Of a DNA stretch of 49,182 nucleotides, positions 20,667 to 29,547 are shown piece by piece. Below the pieces are notes generated by a model that saw only the letters and a program-made list of their open reading frames with translations, had not been told where the DNA came from and ran no database searches. The position numbers were made by a program, and so were the translations under genes. Position 1 is the first letter of the stretch, and the number at the start of each line of letters is the position of its first letter. Origin of the DNA: Phycisphaerales bacterium (GTDB lineage Bacteria; Planctomycetota; Phycisphaerae; Phycisphaerales; SM1A02); assembly GCA_022446795.1 (NCBI GenBank), contig JAKVBX010000006.1, positions 1-49,182 of the forward strand, in the 5' to 3' direction.

Positions 20667-21875
20667 TCAGGACAGGGCGAGTCGGCAGAACAGTTCGACG
20701 CCGGTGGCGATCGTCCGGTCGTTGAAGTCGAAGTTCGGATGGTGCAGCCCGGGGATCTCGTCCTGGTCGGTCGGGCAGAGACCCAGTCCGAAGAAGCAGG
20801 CCGGGACGATCTCGCAGTAGTACGAGAAGTCCTCGGCACCCATGACCGGGAACTCCAGCGGCTGGACGTTCGAGTCGCCGAGGGTTTCGCGGGCGATGTC
20901 GTGGAAGTGCGCCGTCATGGCTTCATCATTGCGCGTTACGGGGTAGCCCTCGTTGTAGGTCACCGTGGCGGTGCAGCCGAGGGCCTCCGCAATGCGGCCG
21001 GGGATGTCACAGACGGATGATCGGAGAATCTCATGCGCTTCGGCGTGAAGCGCACGGACGGTTCCCTGCAGCGTGCAGGTCTCCGGAATCACGTTGAACG
21101 CGGAGCCCGCGTTGATCATCGTGACGGAGATCACACCACCCATCACGGGATCGACGTGGCGGGAGACCACCTGCTGCAGGGTCGTGATGACGCTTGCGGC
21201 GGCCGCGACGGGATCACGGGTCGTGTGGGGCATGGCGGCATGACCGCCTCTTCCGTGGATCTCGATGCAGAAGCGGTCCGCAGCGGCCAGCATCGGACCG
21301 GGACGCGACCCCACGGCGCCCTCGGGCAGCATGGGCCAACCGTGAAGGCCGAAGAGCCGTTCCATCGGGGGGCCGATCACCCGGCCATCGAGGCAGCCAT
21401 CTTCCACCATCCGGAGACCACCGGCGCCACCTTCCTCGGCGGGCTGGAACATGAAGCTGACGGGATGGGGGAGGTCCCCTTCGGCCGCCAGCGTGGCCAG
21501 CACTCTCGCGGCGCCGATGAGAATCGTCGTATGGCCGTCGTGGCCACAGGCGTGCATCTTGCCGTCAATCGTCGAGGCCCACTCCAGCCCGGTCGTCTCG
21601 TGAATCGGGAGCGCGTCCATGTCTGCGCGGAATCCGGTGGCCTGTTCAGACTGCCCCGGCAGGTGACCGAGCACGCCGGTGCCACCGGCGAGGTCGGCGA
21701 CGAATGAGACCCCGGCCTGCTTGAGCTGGTCCTGGACGACACCGCTGGTGCGATGTTCTTCGTACATCAGTTCCGGATGCCGATGCAGGTCGTGTCGGAT
21801 GGCAACGAGATCGGGGAGGATCTCCGCGATGCAGTCACGGAGTCGTGTCGTCACGCCGGGCGTATCCGTAGCCAT
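20667..21875 (-). CDS. M20-family amidohydrolase (aminoacylase/hippurate hydrolase type)
   Basis: 402 residues. The zinc-binding motifs of the M20D group are clear: HACGHDGH (Cys and His ligands), FQPAEEGGAGG with the catalytic Glu, and the late His of the MGAEDFSYY region. The inserted dimerisation domain contains GRGGHAAMPH. Such enzymes cleave N-acyl groups from amino acids or indole-amino-acid conjugates. Start 21875 has GGAGGA upstream; the longer frame adds 18 residues that overlap the end of the S41 gene's spacer. It lies 25 nt after the S41 protease gene on the same strand, so the two probably form an operon. No signal peptide: cytoplasmic. Confidence 0.92.
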   Translation of the reverse strand: MATDTPGVTTRLRDCIAEILPDLVAIRHDLHRHPELMYEEHRTSGVVQDQLKQAGVSFVADLAGGTGVLGHLPGQSEQATGFRADMDALPIHETTGLEWASTIDGKMHACGHDGHTTILIGAARVLATLAAEGDLPHPVSFMFQPAEEGGAGGLRMVEDGCLDGRVIGPPMERLFGLHGWPMLPEGAVGSRPGPMLAAADRFCIEIHGRGGHAAMPHTTRDPVAAAASVITTLQQVVSRHVDPVMGGVISVTMINAGSAFNVIPETCTLQGTVRALHAEAHEILRSSVCDIPGRIAEALGCTATVTYNEGYPVTRNDEAMTAHFHDIARETLGDSNVQPLEFPVMGAEDFSYYCEIVPACFFGLGLCPTDQDEIPGLHHPNFDFNDRTIATGVELFCRLALS

Positions 21876-21900
21876 GGGGCGGTCCTCCGATGGGGTGGAT

Positions 21901-23595
21901 TCACTCGAGCTCCTGCTCGGTGGAATCATCCGATTCGGTCGTGTCGGTTTGATCCTGTCGGAACAGTTCCACGGCGGACAGCGAACTGTTCAGGTCATCA
22001 TCGGCGCCCACTTTCCAACGACCGATGAGGTTTCCGTCGTTGTCGTAGATGGCGATGACGGGTTCCTTGAGTTCCTGGTCATCATCCAGGCCCAGTCCAC
22101 GATCAGGTGTGCCGGCGATGCCCTCCAGGCGATTGATCTCATCATCGAGCTCGGTCATCGCCTTCACGTACTCCTCTCGCCGGTCCATCAGGGTTTCCAG
22201 TTGAACCATGGTGGAACTGAAGGCGGGGTCCTCATCTTCTTCCAGGGCGGGCCACTGGCCATCCGTGATCCGCTGCCGCATGAGCGTGACGGCCTCGCCC
22301 AGCGGCGCGTCCTTCAGGGTTTCAACCACCCAGGCTTCGTCGACGACATCAGGTCCCGTCAGGTATTCACCGCCGACGGCCTCGTAGGGGCGACGCACCC
22401 GAATGCGTTCACGGGCCGCAGTGATGTCCTCGGGAACCACGCAGCCGCGGGACGGGTCCACGCCCCAGGCCTCATCGCTGGCCAGTCGCGGACGCTGGAT
22501 GTGCCGGCCACTGGGCAGGAAGTAGTAGCGGGTGGTGATCTTCAGCAGGCCATTGTCACCTTCGATCGGACGAAGTTCCTGGACGGAGCCCTTTCCGAAT
22601 GATCGTTCACCGATGACCCGGGCGCGGTCATGGTCGGCCAGGGCGCCCGCGACGATCTCGCTGGCGGAGGCCGAGTCGTTGTTGATCAGCACGATCAGGG
22701 GGAGATCCTCCCAACTGCTGTTGGGCTTGGCCTCGTATTTCCGACCCGGGTCCTCCTTGTCCTCCCGCGGAGAGCGGATGTTGACGATGTCGCCCTGTCG
22801 TAGGAAGAGGTCTGTCATGCCCACGGCCGCCGGAAGGGCGCCGCCGGGATTCTCACGCAGGTCGAGGATGAGACCCTTGAGGGTGCCGTTCTGCTCGATC
22901 TCCTGGAGTTGTCGGGCCAGGTCGGGCACGGTGCGGTCCGTGAACTGGTCGACCCGGACGTAGGCCATGCCGGAATCATCGAGGTTGAACCGCCAGCCAT
23001 CCTCGGTGGTCATCAGGCCGTAGATGTTCGACGTCAGGATCCGGTTCCGGATGATGACGGTGTCTTCCTCGGTGCCATCGGTATGACGCAGTCGTACGGA
23101 GACCTCGGTGCCGGGGGGGCCCAGGAGGCGATCGATGCACTCGTTGTCGGGATGGCCCGTGGTTTCCCAGCCATCGATCGTGAGGACCTGGTCCCCGGGG
23201 CGGACACCCGCGGCCAATGCCGGCGAGCCTCGCATCGGCGTGACGATCTCCAGGGGCTTCGTCTCGTAGTCGCCGCCGCGATTGCTGATTCGGGCGCCGA
23301 TGCCGGCGTAGTCACCGCTCAGGTCCTTCGTGAAGTCCTCCTCCAGTTGCGGGGGGACGTACTCGGTATAGCGGTCGTCCAGCGATTCGATCATCGCCTT
23401 GAGGACCGCCTGCTGCATGGCCTGGCGGTTGGCGTTCTTGACGAAATCATCGACGATGATGCCGTGGACATCGACCACGGGGTCGAACCAGCGGTAGCCG
23501 TCCACCCGGCTGGCAATCGCGCGGGGCAATTCCAGCAGCAGCAGGGCGGTGAGGACGACGAGAAGGACGGATGCGGTCGTTCGCCGAATATTCAT
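21901..23595 (-). CDS. S41 carboxy-terminal processing protease
   Basis: 564 residues. An N-terminal hydrophobic helix (about 8-24) exports or anchors it. A PDZ domain at about 95-180 (GSPALAAGVRPGDQVLTIDG) selects C-terminal substrates. The S41 core has the serine in NNDSASASE (S310, the middle serine) and the lysine 25 residues later in RSFGKGSVQ (K335), the Ser-Lys dyad of Tsp/CtpA. The last 190 residues are acidic and unrecognised, ending in Asp/Glu/Thr-rich sequence. GAGG precedes the ATG by 10 nt. Divergent from hflX, with a large palindrome between them. Confidence 0.93.
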   Translation of the reverse strand: MNIRRTTASVLLVVLTALLLLELPRAIASRVDGYRWFDPVVDVHGIIVDDFVKNANRQAMQQAVLKAMIESLDDRYTEYVPPQLEEDFTKDLSGDYAGIGARISNRGGDYETKPLEIVTPMRGSPALAAGVRPGDQVLTIDGWETTGHPDNECIDRLLGPPGTEVSVRLRHTDGTEEDTVIIRNRILTSNIYGLMTTEDGWRFNLDDSGMAYVRVDQFTDRTVPDLARQLQEIEQNGTLKGLILDLRENPGGALPAAVGMTDLFLRQGDIVNIRSPREDKEDPGRKYEAKPNSSWEDLPLIVLINNDSASASEIVAGALADHDRARVIGERSFGKGSVQELRPIEGDNGLLKITTRYYFLPSGRHIQRPRLASDEAWGVDPSRGCVVPEDITAARERIRVRRPYEAVGGEYLTGPDVVDEAWVVETLKDAPLGEAVTLMRQRITDGQWPALEEDEDPAFSSTMVQLETLMDRREEYVKAMTELDDEINRLEGIAGTPDRGLGLDDDQELKEPVIAIYDNDGNLIGRWKVGADDDLNSSLSAVELFRQDQTDTTESDDSTEQELE

Positions 23596-23640
23596 GGATC
23601 ACGGGCCTCGTCAGGGGACCTGGACAGGTACGATCAGGAT

Positions 23641-23681
23641 GCCGGTGGGGTTCGGTGACATGACCGAACCCGGGCACCGGC
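23641..23681. repeat. Long palindrome between ctp-type protease and hflX
   Basis: A perfect inverted repeat GGGTTCGGT-N6-ACCGAACCC (23648-23656 and 23663-23671) is nested inside GCCGGTG/CACCGGC arms (23641-23647, 23675-23681). Both flanking genes point away from it, so it is not a terminator. It could be an operator for both promoters. Confidence 0.7.
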
Positions 23682-23727
23682 GCGTTCCGATCAAGTGTAC
23701 TGCACCCACGAGGACTGACAGGGGCAC

Positions 23728-25155
23728 ATGAGCCAGATCCACCGCGAGGAATTGAAGGTCGCTCGAGAACGAGCTGTCCTGGTCGCCGTGGAATTTCCCA
23801 GGCCCACGCTCTCGATGGATGATCGGCTCCGGGAACTCGACGCGCTGGTCGACACCGCCGGCGCGGAGGTCGTGGGTCACCTGTACCAGCGACGACGGCT
23901 GCCGAGCGGTCGCAGTTTCATCGGCAAGGGCAAGCTCGAGGAGTTGCGTGGCCTGATCGAGATGGTGAAGGCCACCATCGTGATCTTCGATCACGATCTG
24001 ACGCCGGCCCAGATCCGGAACATCGAACGCGAAACCTCGTGCAAGATCATCGATCGCAGTGAGCTGATCCTGGACATCTTCGCCCGCCGGGCCACGACCC
24101 ATGCCGCGAAGCTCCAGGTCGAGATCGCCCAGTTGGAATACACCTATCCGAGGCTGCGTGCCATGTGGGATCACCTCGGCCAGGTCACCGGTGGTGCGCC
24201 CATCGGCATCGGTACCCGCGGCCCGGGTGAGCAGCAGTTGGAGATCGACCGCCGGCTGGTGCAGCGGCGTCTCAAGCAACTCCGTTCCGAGCTGGAGAGC
24301 ATTCTCCGCCGCAAGGAACGGGAGGTGGCGTCACGAAACGAGGACCACTTCACCGTCGGCCTGGTCGGGTACACCAATGCGGGCAAGTCCACCATCTTCA
24401 ATCGAGTGAGCGAGGGCGGGGGGGCCTTCTCCAACGACAAGCTCTTCGCCACGCTGTCCAGTCGCGTGGAACGGTGGCCGCTGGGTGGCGGCGCCGAGGT
24501 GATGGTCAGCGATACCGTCGGGTTCATCCGGGATCTGCCGCACCACCTCATCGCTTCCTTCCGCTCGACACTGGAGGAGACGGTCCACGGGCAGTTGCTG
24601 CTTCTCGTGGTGGATGTCGGCGATCCCACGGCGCTGCAACAACTGCAGACGGTCGAGGGCACGCTCGATGCGATCGGGGCGACGCAGCAGCCTCGCCTGC
24701 TGGTTCTGAACCAGGTGGATCGACTGGAGCACCAGGATGATCTGCTGCCGTGGCTGCGGGCCTATCCCGCGGCGATCCCGATCAGCGCCCGGACCGGCGA
24801 GGGGCTGGATGTCCTGAAGGAACACGTGCTGGAGATCATGCTCGGGCCGCAGCGTGAAGTGACCATCGAGGTGCGACTGGCCAATGGCCGGACGGTCGAC
24901 TTCATCGAGCGCCGAACCGAGATCCTGGACCGGGACTACGAGGACGACCGTGGGCGGTATCGCGTTCGGATCGGTCGTCGCCAGATCGAACAGCTCCTGG
25001 CGCGAGGTGGTGAAGCGATGATCGACGGGGCGCCGTTGCGCGAGGCCATCGAGACGTTGTTCCCGGCCCGGGCCTGGGCCGCGTCTCCGATCAATGGGCG
25101 AGATGGTGTCATCGACGAGGTGCCCGCGGATACCACGCGCGGGGGTGGTTCTTGA
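23728..25155 (+). CDS. hflX: GTPase HflX
   Basis: 475 residues. HflX binds ribosomes and splits stalled or heat-damaged 70S particles. The N-terminal HflX domain includes the glycine-rich stretch IGIGTRGPGEQQLEIDRR at about 155-175. The GTPase motifs are G1 GYTNAGKST (214-222), G3 DTVGFIRDLP, G4 NQVD and G5 SART. A coiled-coil-like Arg/Glu-rich linker sits just before G1. The last 90 residues after the GTPase domain include a DRDYEDDRGRYRVRI segment. AGGGG lies close to the ATG. The TGA stop overlaps the TTG start of the next gene as TTGA. Confidence 0.95.
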   Translation: MSQIHREELKVARERAVLVAVEFPRPTLSMDDRLRELDALVDTAGAEVVGHLYQRRRLPSGRSFIGKGKLEELRGLIEMVKATIVIFDHDLTPAQIRNIERETSCKIIDRSELILDIFARRATTHAAKLQVEIAQLEYTYPRLRAMWDHLGQVTGGAPIGIGTRGPGEQQLEIDRRLVQRRLKQLRSELESILRRKEREVASRNEDHFTVGLVGYTNAGKSTIFNRVSEGGGAFSNDKLFATLSSRVERWPLGGGAEVMVSDTVGFIRDLPHHLIASFRSTLEETVHGQLLLLVVDVGDPTALQQLQTVEGTLDAIGATQQPRLLVLNQVDRLEHQDDLLPWLRAYPAAIPISARTGEGLDVLKEHVLEIMLGPQREVTIEVRLANGRTVDFIERRTEILDRDYEDDRGRYRVRIGRRQIEQLLARGGEAMIDGAPLREAIETLFPARAWAASPINGRDGVIDEVPADTTRGGGS

Positions 25156-26111
25156 CGTCCCATCCGGGTGTCGAGGGTGACGGACTGGATCGCTACCAGC
25201 ATGAGTTGCACCCGGCGTTCGTGGAGCGCGTGACCAGCTGGGTGGATCGTGATGATCTGCATGGACTGCTGGATCGACTTCGAGGACATGTGCAGCGTCG
25301 ACCATTCATGGATGCCTGTGCGGAGGCCATCGTCGCTGATCAGTTCGACCGCCAGGGGTGTGAACTGGCGGTCGAGGTTCCGACGCCCAACGGCAAGAGC
25401 TGCGATCTTCGCGTGCGTCGAGACGGACTGGAGTTCTTCGTTCACATCAAGCGACTGCATTCGGCGCGGCGGTCTCGCCGTATTCGGATCTCGCCGCGTC
25501 TTCGTGTCCTGGAGGGCATTCGCCGCCCGTGGCTGGTTCGCGTGCGATGGGCCGATGGTCTCAGTGATGCCGACATGCAGGAACTGGTCGTGCGGTGCTC
25601 GGACTTTCTTCACCACGCCCGCGTCGGTGACGAACTGACGGTGCGATCGGAGCAGGGGCGGGAACTGGGTGGCATTCGAGTGGTGGCGCCGTGGGAAGGC
25701 AAGACGGTCTCGCTGGCCATCGGTCTTCCCGAGGGGTTCCAGGAACGGGGTGAGCGTATTCGTCGCTTGATGGACCGTGCCACGCGGCAGTTCATGCCCA
25801 AGTCCACGAACATCGTCCTGGTGGCGACACCCTATGCCGATGACCTGGCGGACTTCGACAGTGCCTTGCTGGGAAGCAACGTCGAGCAATGGGACGCGGC
25901 CCGGGCCCCGGGCCAGCGGGTCAACTGGGGCCGGGCCGAGGACGGGTTCTGGCAAGGACGGGCCCGGGAGATGTCGCGGGTCATGGGCTGGTTCCGCTTC
26001 CGGCCGCTGGCGGAGGGACTGCAGTGCACGCTTCGCTTTCGGGACGAGAAGGACTCGCCGCTTCGCAGCCTCCTGTTAGCATGCCTCGCCTCACCCGGGA
26101 GCACCGAGTGA
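25152..26111 (+). CDS. Unknown protein, possible PD-(D/E)XK-like fold
   Basis: 319 residues, TTG start overlapping the hflX stop, with GGTGG 3 nt upstream; there is no in-frame ATG before about codon 53, so the TTG is probably real. No named family is recognised. Residues about 58-100 follow the pattern of the PD-(D/E)XK nuclease core: a helix with Glu (AEAIVADQF), a strand, then CDLRV and EFFVHIKRL, where D and K fit but the usual E/Q is His. The rest is Arg-rich, with a second domain containing a Trp-rich stretch near 260-285. Coupling to hflX suggests a linked role in ribosome or stress response; that is inference. Confidence 0.7.
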   Translation: MTSHPGVEGDGLDRYQHELHPAFVERVTSWVDRDDLHGLLDRLRGHVQRRPFMDACAEAIVADQFDRQGCELAVEVPTPNGKSCDLRVRRDGLEFFVHIKRLHSARRSRRIRISPRLRVLEGIRRPWLVRVRWADGLSDADMQELVVRCSDFLHHARVGDELTVRSEQGRELGGIRVVAPWEGKTVSLAIGLPEGFQERGERIRRLMDRATRQFMPKSTNIVLVATPYADDLADFDSALLGSNVEQWDAARAPGQRVNWGRAEDGFWQGRAREMSRVMGWFRFRPLAEGLQCTLRFRDEKDSPLRSLLLACLASPGSTE

Positions 26112-26130
26112 CAGGAGGAGTGCTGCTGCC

Positions 26131-27255
26131 ATGCATGACCCACGGGAAACCAAACTGGCCGAACTGCTTGTGAATCACTCCACCCGGATGCAGCCGGGGG
26201 AGCACATTCTCATCGAGGGGTTCGACGTTCCGACGTCCATGATCATCGAGGCCGCTCGGGCAGCTCGACGGGCGGGGGCACATCCTCACGTGGTCCATCG
26301 AGAGACCCGCGTCATGGCGGCCCTGATCCAGGAGGCCGACGACGAGCAGTTCACCGCCTGGGCGGATCATGATCGGCATCGCATGAAGGGCATGGATGCC
26401 TACCTCGGTCTCCGGGGTGGGTTCAACATCAATGAGCAGTCCGAGGTCCCGCGGGAGCGGATGAAGGCCTGGGGCAAGCTCTACATGCAGCCGGTTCACA
26501 TGCAGGAGCGAGTCAAGAACACGCGGTGGTGCGTCCTGCGATGGCCGACCCCGAGCATGGCCCAGTTGGCCGGCATGGGGACCGAGGCTTTCGAGAAGTT
26601 CTACTTCGATGTCTGCACGCTGGACTACGCGGGCATGGAGACGGCGGCGACCGCGCTGCGTGATCGCATGAATGCGACGGACAAGGTCCAGTTGGTGGGC
26701 CCGGGTGATACCGACCTGGTGTTCTCGATCAAGGACATCCCCGCGGTTCCCTGCTGTGGCACGCACAACATCCCGGACGGCGAGTGCTTCACCTCACCGG
26801 TGCGTGACTCCGTCAACGGGGTGATCCACTTCAATACCCCCACGATCTACAACGGCATCAGCTTCAAGAACATCCGCCTGACCTTCCGGGACGGGCAGGT
26901 GGTCGAGGCGACGGCCGATCAGAACGGCGAGTCACTGGCCTCGATCCTGGATACCGACGAGGGCGCCCGCTACGTGGGTGAATTCGCGATCGGTTTCAAC
27001 CCGTACGTCCGCGAGCCGATGATGGACATTCTCTTTGACGAGAAGATCGCCGGCTCGCTGCACTTCACGCCTGGGCAGGCCTACGAGGATGCCGACAACG
27101 GCAATCGCAGTGACATCCACTGGGACCTCGTGCTCATCCAGCGAGCGGACTACGGCGGCGGCGAGATCCGGTTCGACGACGAGACGATCCGTCGCGACGG
27201 CGAGTTCGTCACCGATGACCTGCTGGCCCTCAATGCCGAGGCGTTGGCTGGGTAG
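26131..27255 (+). CDS. M29-family aminopeptidase
   Basis: 374 residues. The M29 (AmpS/AmpT) metal ligands are readable: E218 in NIPDGECF, E284 in GEFAIGFNP, H311 in LHFTPGQAY, and H330/D332 in IHWDL. Spacing between the two glutamates (66) matches the family. These are cytoplasmic two-metal peptidases that remove N-terminal residues. AGGAGG lies about 12 nt before the ATG, 19 nt after the preceding gene, so it is the third gene of the hflX transcript. Convergent with the MshEN gene, 2 nt apart. Confidence 0.93.
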   Translation: MHDPRETKLAELLVNHSTRMQPGEHILIEGFDVPTSMIIEAARAARRAGAHPHVVHRETRVMAALIQEADDEQFTAWADHDRHRMKGMDAYLGLRGGFNINEQSEVPRERMKAWGKLYMQPVHMQERVKNTRWCVLRWPTPSMAQLAGMGTEAFEKFYFDVCTLDYAGMETAATALRDRMNATDKVQLVGPGDTDLVFSIKDIPAVPCCGTHNIPDGECFTSPVRDSVNGVIHFNTPTIYNGISFKNIRLTFRDGQVVEATADQNGESLASILDTDEGARYVGEFAIGFNPYVREPMMDILFDEKIAGSLHFTPGQAYEDADNGNRSDIHWDLVLIQRADYGGGEIRFDDETIRRDGEFVTDDLLALNAEALAG

Positions 27256-27257
27256 GG

Positions 27258-27737
27258 TCAGGCGGCCTGGTTTGGAACGGCGTCCATGCCCGGCAGGGGG
27301 TAGTACTGCTGCAGCGCCTCGTCCAGGGCCGTGCTGCTGGTCATCACGAAGAAGACCGAGCGATCAATGACATTGGTCGCGAAGCGAAGCGCGCGGCACA
27401 GGTCGTTGGGTGTCGTGGCGAGTGTCAGTTCCTCGCCATCCCATGAGACGGGCATGACACGGAACTGCCAGGCCTGTCGGCGCGTGACCAGGTCAAGTGC
27501 CGCAGGGTCCGGGTCGACCGTCGTGAAGTCGACCGTCTCGACCAGCCCGGCGTACTGCTGGGCCCAGGCGGATTCGATCGTGGACGGCGCGACGCCGAAC
27601 AGTCGTTCACACAGCAGGCCGAAGGGCTCGCCGCTGCGTTGCTGTGCGACCAACACACGCTGAACCTGGTCCTCGGTCAGGATGCCTCGGTGGACCAGGA
27701 TGGTCCCCAGTCGAATCGTTCTCGTTTGAACGGTCAT
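27258..27737 (-). CDS. Stand-alone MshEN-type (GspE N-terminal) domain protein
   Basis: 159 residues. The sequence IRLGTILVHRGILTEDQVQRVLVAQQ matches the first half of the MshEN motif (RLGxxLxxxGxI...LxxALxxQ), which in MshE binds cyclic di-GMP. The second half (GEPFGLLCERLFGV) follows. The remainder continues as in the N-terminal domains of GspE/PilB, but the protein stops before any ATPase domain. Start 27737 has GGGGGA upstream; the longer frame adds 16 residues with no supporting signal. It may be a free-standing c-di-GMP sensor or a remnant of a PilB-like ATPase. Confidence 0.8.
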   Translation of the reverse strand: MTVQTRTIRLGTILVHRGILTEDQVQRVLVAQQRSGEPFGLLCERLFGVAPSTIESAWAQQYAGLVETVDFTTVDPDPAALDLVTRRQAWQFRVMPVSWDGEELTLATTPNDLCRALRFATNVIDRSVFFVMTSSTALDEALQQYYPLPGMDAVPNQAA

Positions 27738-27893
27738 GCTCGTGTATCCCCCACGTGGGTTGTGCTTCCGTGCCGGAGCGATCACCGTGTTGACCGCTCC
27801 CCTCCAGCACCTAGGTCGACCAGTTCAGCCCGTGAATGGGCTTGCAGTGGTCAGAAGGGCGTGATCCGTGGCCTTGCGATCCGCCTGTGCGGG

Positions 27894-28595
27894 TTACGCC
27901 GCGGATCCGGTAGTTCGCCGGCGACGACGATGACCGGTGATCACGGCCAGTCCCAGCAATGCCACGGCGCCCGGTGCCGGAACGAATCCCAGGGCGCCAC
28001 CGAAGACGACCGAATCGCCGGCGCTCAATGAGAACGCGTAGCGGATGGTCATGGTGTCGCCGCCGTTCCAGTCGAGCGAACCACTGAGCCACTCTTCCGC
28101 GGCGGTCGTGCCGAGTCCGGTGGTGGTGAGTTCAAAGGGGTCCAACAGCATCGTGCCCAGGAGCGTGCCCCCGACGCTTGCGGCCCAGATCGGCTCGCCA
28201 GCCAGCGAGCGTACGGTGCCGTCAATACCGGTCAGGGCCGCGGTTACAGAGGCGGCCCAATTGACGAACCCCGGTTCGAAGTCGTCCAGTGGCATGACGA
28301 AGCCGATGACGAACTCGATGTCATTGGCGGACGCATTGGCGACCTGCAGGCTGCCACCCAGGACTCCGTTGGACGGTTCACCCAGGTAGTTCGCCGCGAC
28401 CGTGAAGTCGTCGTCGGCGACCTGGTGGCTGAACAGGACGCCATCTTCCGTGACGTCGATGCCCGCGACATTGATCGTGTCGAAGAACCCCGTGCTCGAG
28501 GAGATATCAAGCAGTCCATAGGTTTCCGCTGAAGCGGTGCCGGCAGCCAGCATGGACAGGGCCAGTGCGAATCGGGTGAGTCGGGTGCATGTCAT
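27894..28595 (-). CDS. Exported PEP-CTERM-like protein (second of a pair)
   Basis: 233 residues. A signal peptide (cleavage after TASA, about residue 23) precedes a beta-rich domain. The C-terminus has the PEP-CTERM layout: VPAPGA (about 208), a hydrophobic helix (LLGLAVITG) and an Arg cluster (HRRRRR). In other bacteria such tails are recognised by an exosortase, which removes them at the membrane. Its ATG overlaps the stop of the upstream gene as ATGA, so the two are translationally coupled. Function of the beta domain is unknown. Confidence 0.82.
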   Translation of the reverse strand: MTCTRLTRFALALSMLAAGTASAETYGLLDISSSTGFFDTINVAGIDVTEDGVLFSHQVADDDFTVAANYLGEPSNGVLGGSLQVANASANDIEFVIGFVMPLDDFEPGFVNWAASVTAALTGIDGTVRSLAGEPIWAASVGGTLLGTMLLDPFELTTTGLGTTAAEEWLSGSLDWNGGDTMTIRYAFSLSAGDSVVFGGALGFVPAPGAVALLGLAVITGHRRRRRTTGSAA

Positions 28596-29341
28596 GGTGC
28601 ATTCTCGTCTTGAGCGGGGGCTCGACGGCGTCGCGTTCTGCCGGAGGCGGCGGCCAACAGGAGCAGGGCGATGGCGCCCGGCGCCGGTACCGGCGAGACC
28701 TCCAGGACGTATGTCATGGTCACGAGGTCACCCGGGCTGAGCGTGAAGGACGTCAGCAGCCCGATGGTCGCCATCGGATCGGCGAGCGCCTGCATGGCGG
28801 CGCTGTCAACGGCTGATCCAAACGGACCGAGCGCCTCGAGCGCATAGGCCGGTTCAAAGAGGCTGGCGATGGTCGCGGAGTCTGCCCGGCCCTCGATGAT
28901 CGGAGCGTCACCGGTCGTGCCAAGGCTGGCACCACCGGTCCACTGGAGATTCGTGACCGCGATGCTGGCGGCCAGGTCGAACAGCGCCGTGTCCCCGAAC
29001 GGGTTCGGGACATCGAGCGTGGTTTCCAGTGAAAAGGACTGGTCATCAGTCGTGGACAGGTTGATGATGGACAGGACACCGTCGAGATAGCTGCCGCTGG
29101 CATCGGATCGGGCCCGGGTCGTCCAGGCGAGATCCCAGGTGTCACCCAGGAGTGATCCCGTGAAGATGGTGGAGCCGTCATCGCCTGGAACGTGGTCACC
29201 GACGTCGGCAGGATTGAATGAAATCGGGGTAGAGGGATCGCCCGAGGCCAACCAGTCCATGTTCAGGACCGGCTCGTCCGCCCCGGCAATCGCCGGTGAG
29301 GCCAGCAGCATCACCACCCACGCTCTTCCCTTTAGAGGCAA
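28592..29341 (-). CDS. Exported PEP-CTERM-like protein (first of a pair)
   Basis: 249 residues, starting at a TTG with GGGGAG 8 nt upstream. The TTG start gives a complete signal peptide (Lys/Arg then WVVMLLASPAIAGA); the next in-frame ATG would leave only a truncated one. The C-terminus has VSPVPAPGA, a Leu/Ala helix and RTRRRR, like the downstream gene. Both share a beta-rich exported domain with SFTLSPGD/AFSLSAGD and ITYxL-type strands near the C-terminal end, suggesting old paralogues. The domain has no recognised activity. Confidence 0.8.
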   Translation of the reverse strand: MPLKGRAWVVMLLASPAIAGADEPVLNMDWLASGDPSTPISFNPADVGDHVPGDDGSTIFTGSLLGDTWDLAWTTRARSDASGSYLDGVLSIINLSTTDDQSFSLETTLDVPNPFGDTALFDLAASIAVTNLQWTGGASLGTTGDAPIIEGRADSATIASLFEPAYALEALGPFGSAVDSAAMQALADPMATIGLLTSFTLSPGDLVTMTYVLEVSPVPAPGAIALLLLAAASGRTRRRRAPAQDENAP

Positions 29342-29547
29342 CTTGCAATCTCCCCCCGGGGGCTTGGAGCCCGCCCCGGGTACCAGGCAACAGTGACGTA
29401 TCGGCGTACACCGACAACGACTGTGTTCCGGGTACCGGAAGGATGAACGAAAAGCGCAGTGGCCAATCAGCGCAGGCAGTCAGCCTGGTACAGACCGCAC
29501 AGACGGAAGTGGTCTCCCGTTGCAGGGGCCCTGGGGATGGGGCTGGT

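Noticed and set aside
29342-29547. Sigma-54 promoter for the PEP-CTERM pair
   Set aside because: A GG...GC pair was sought, but none had the required 10-nt spacing.
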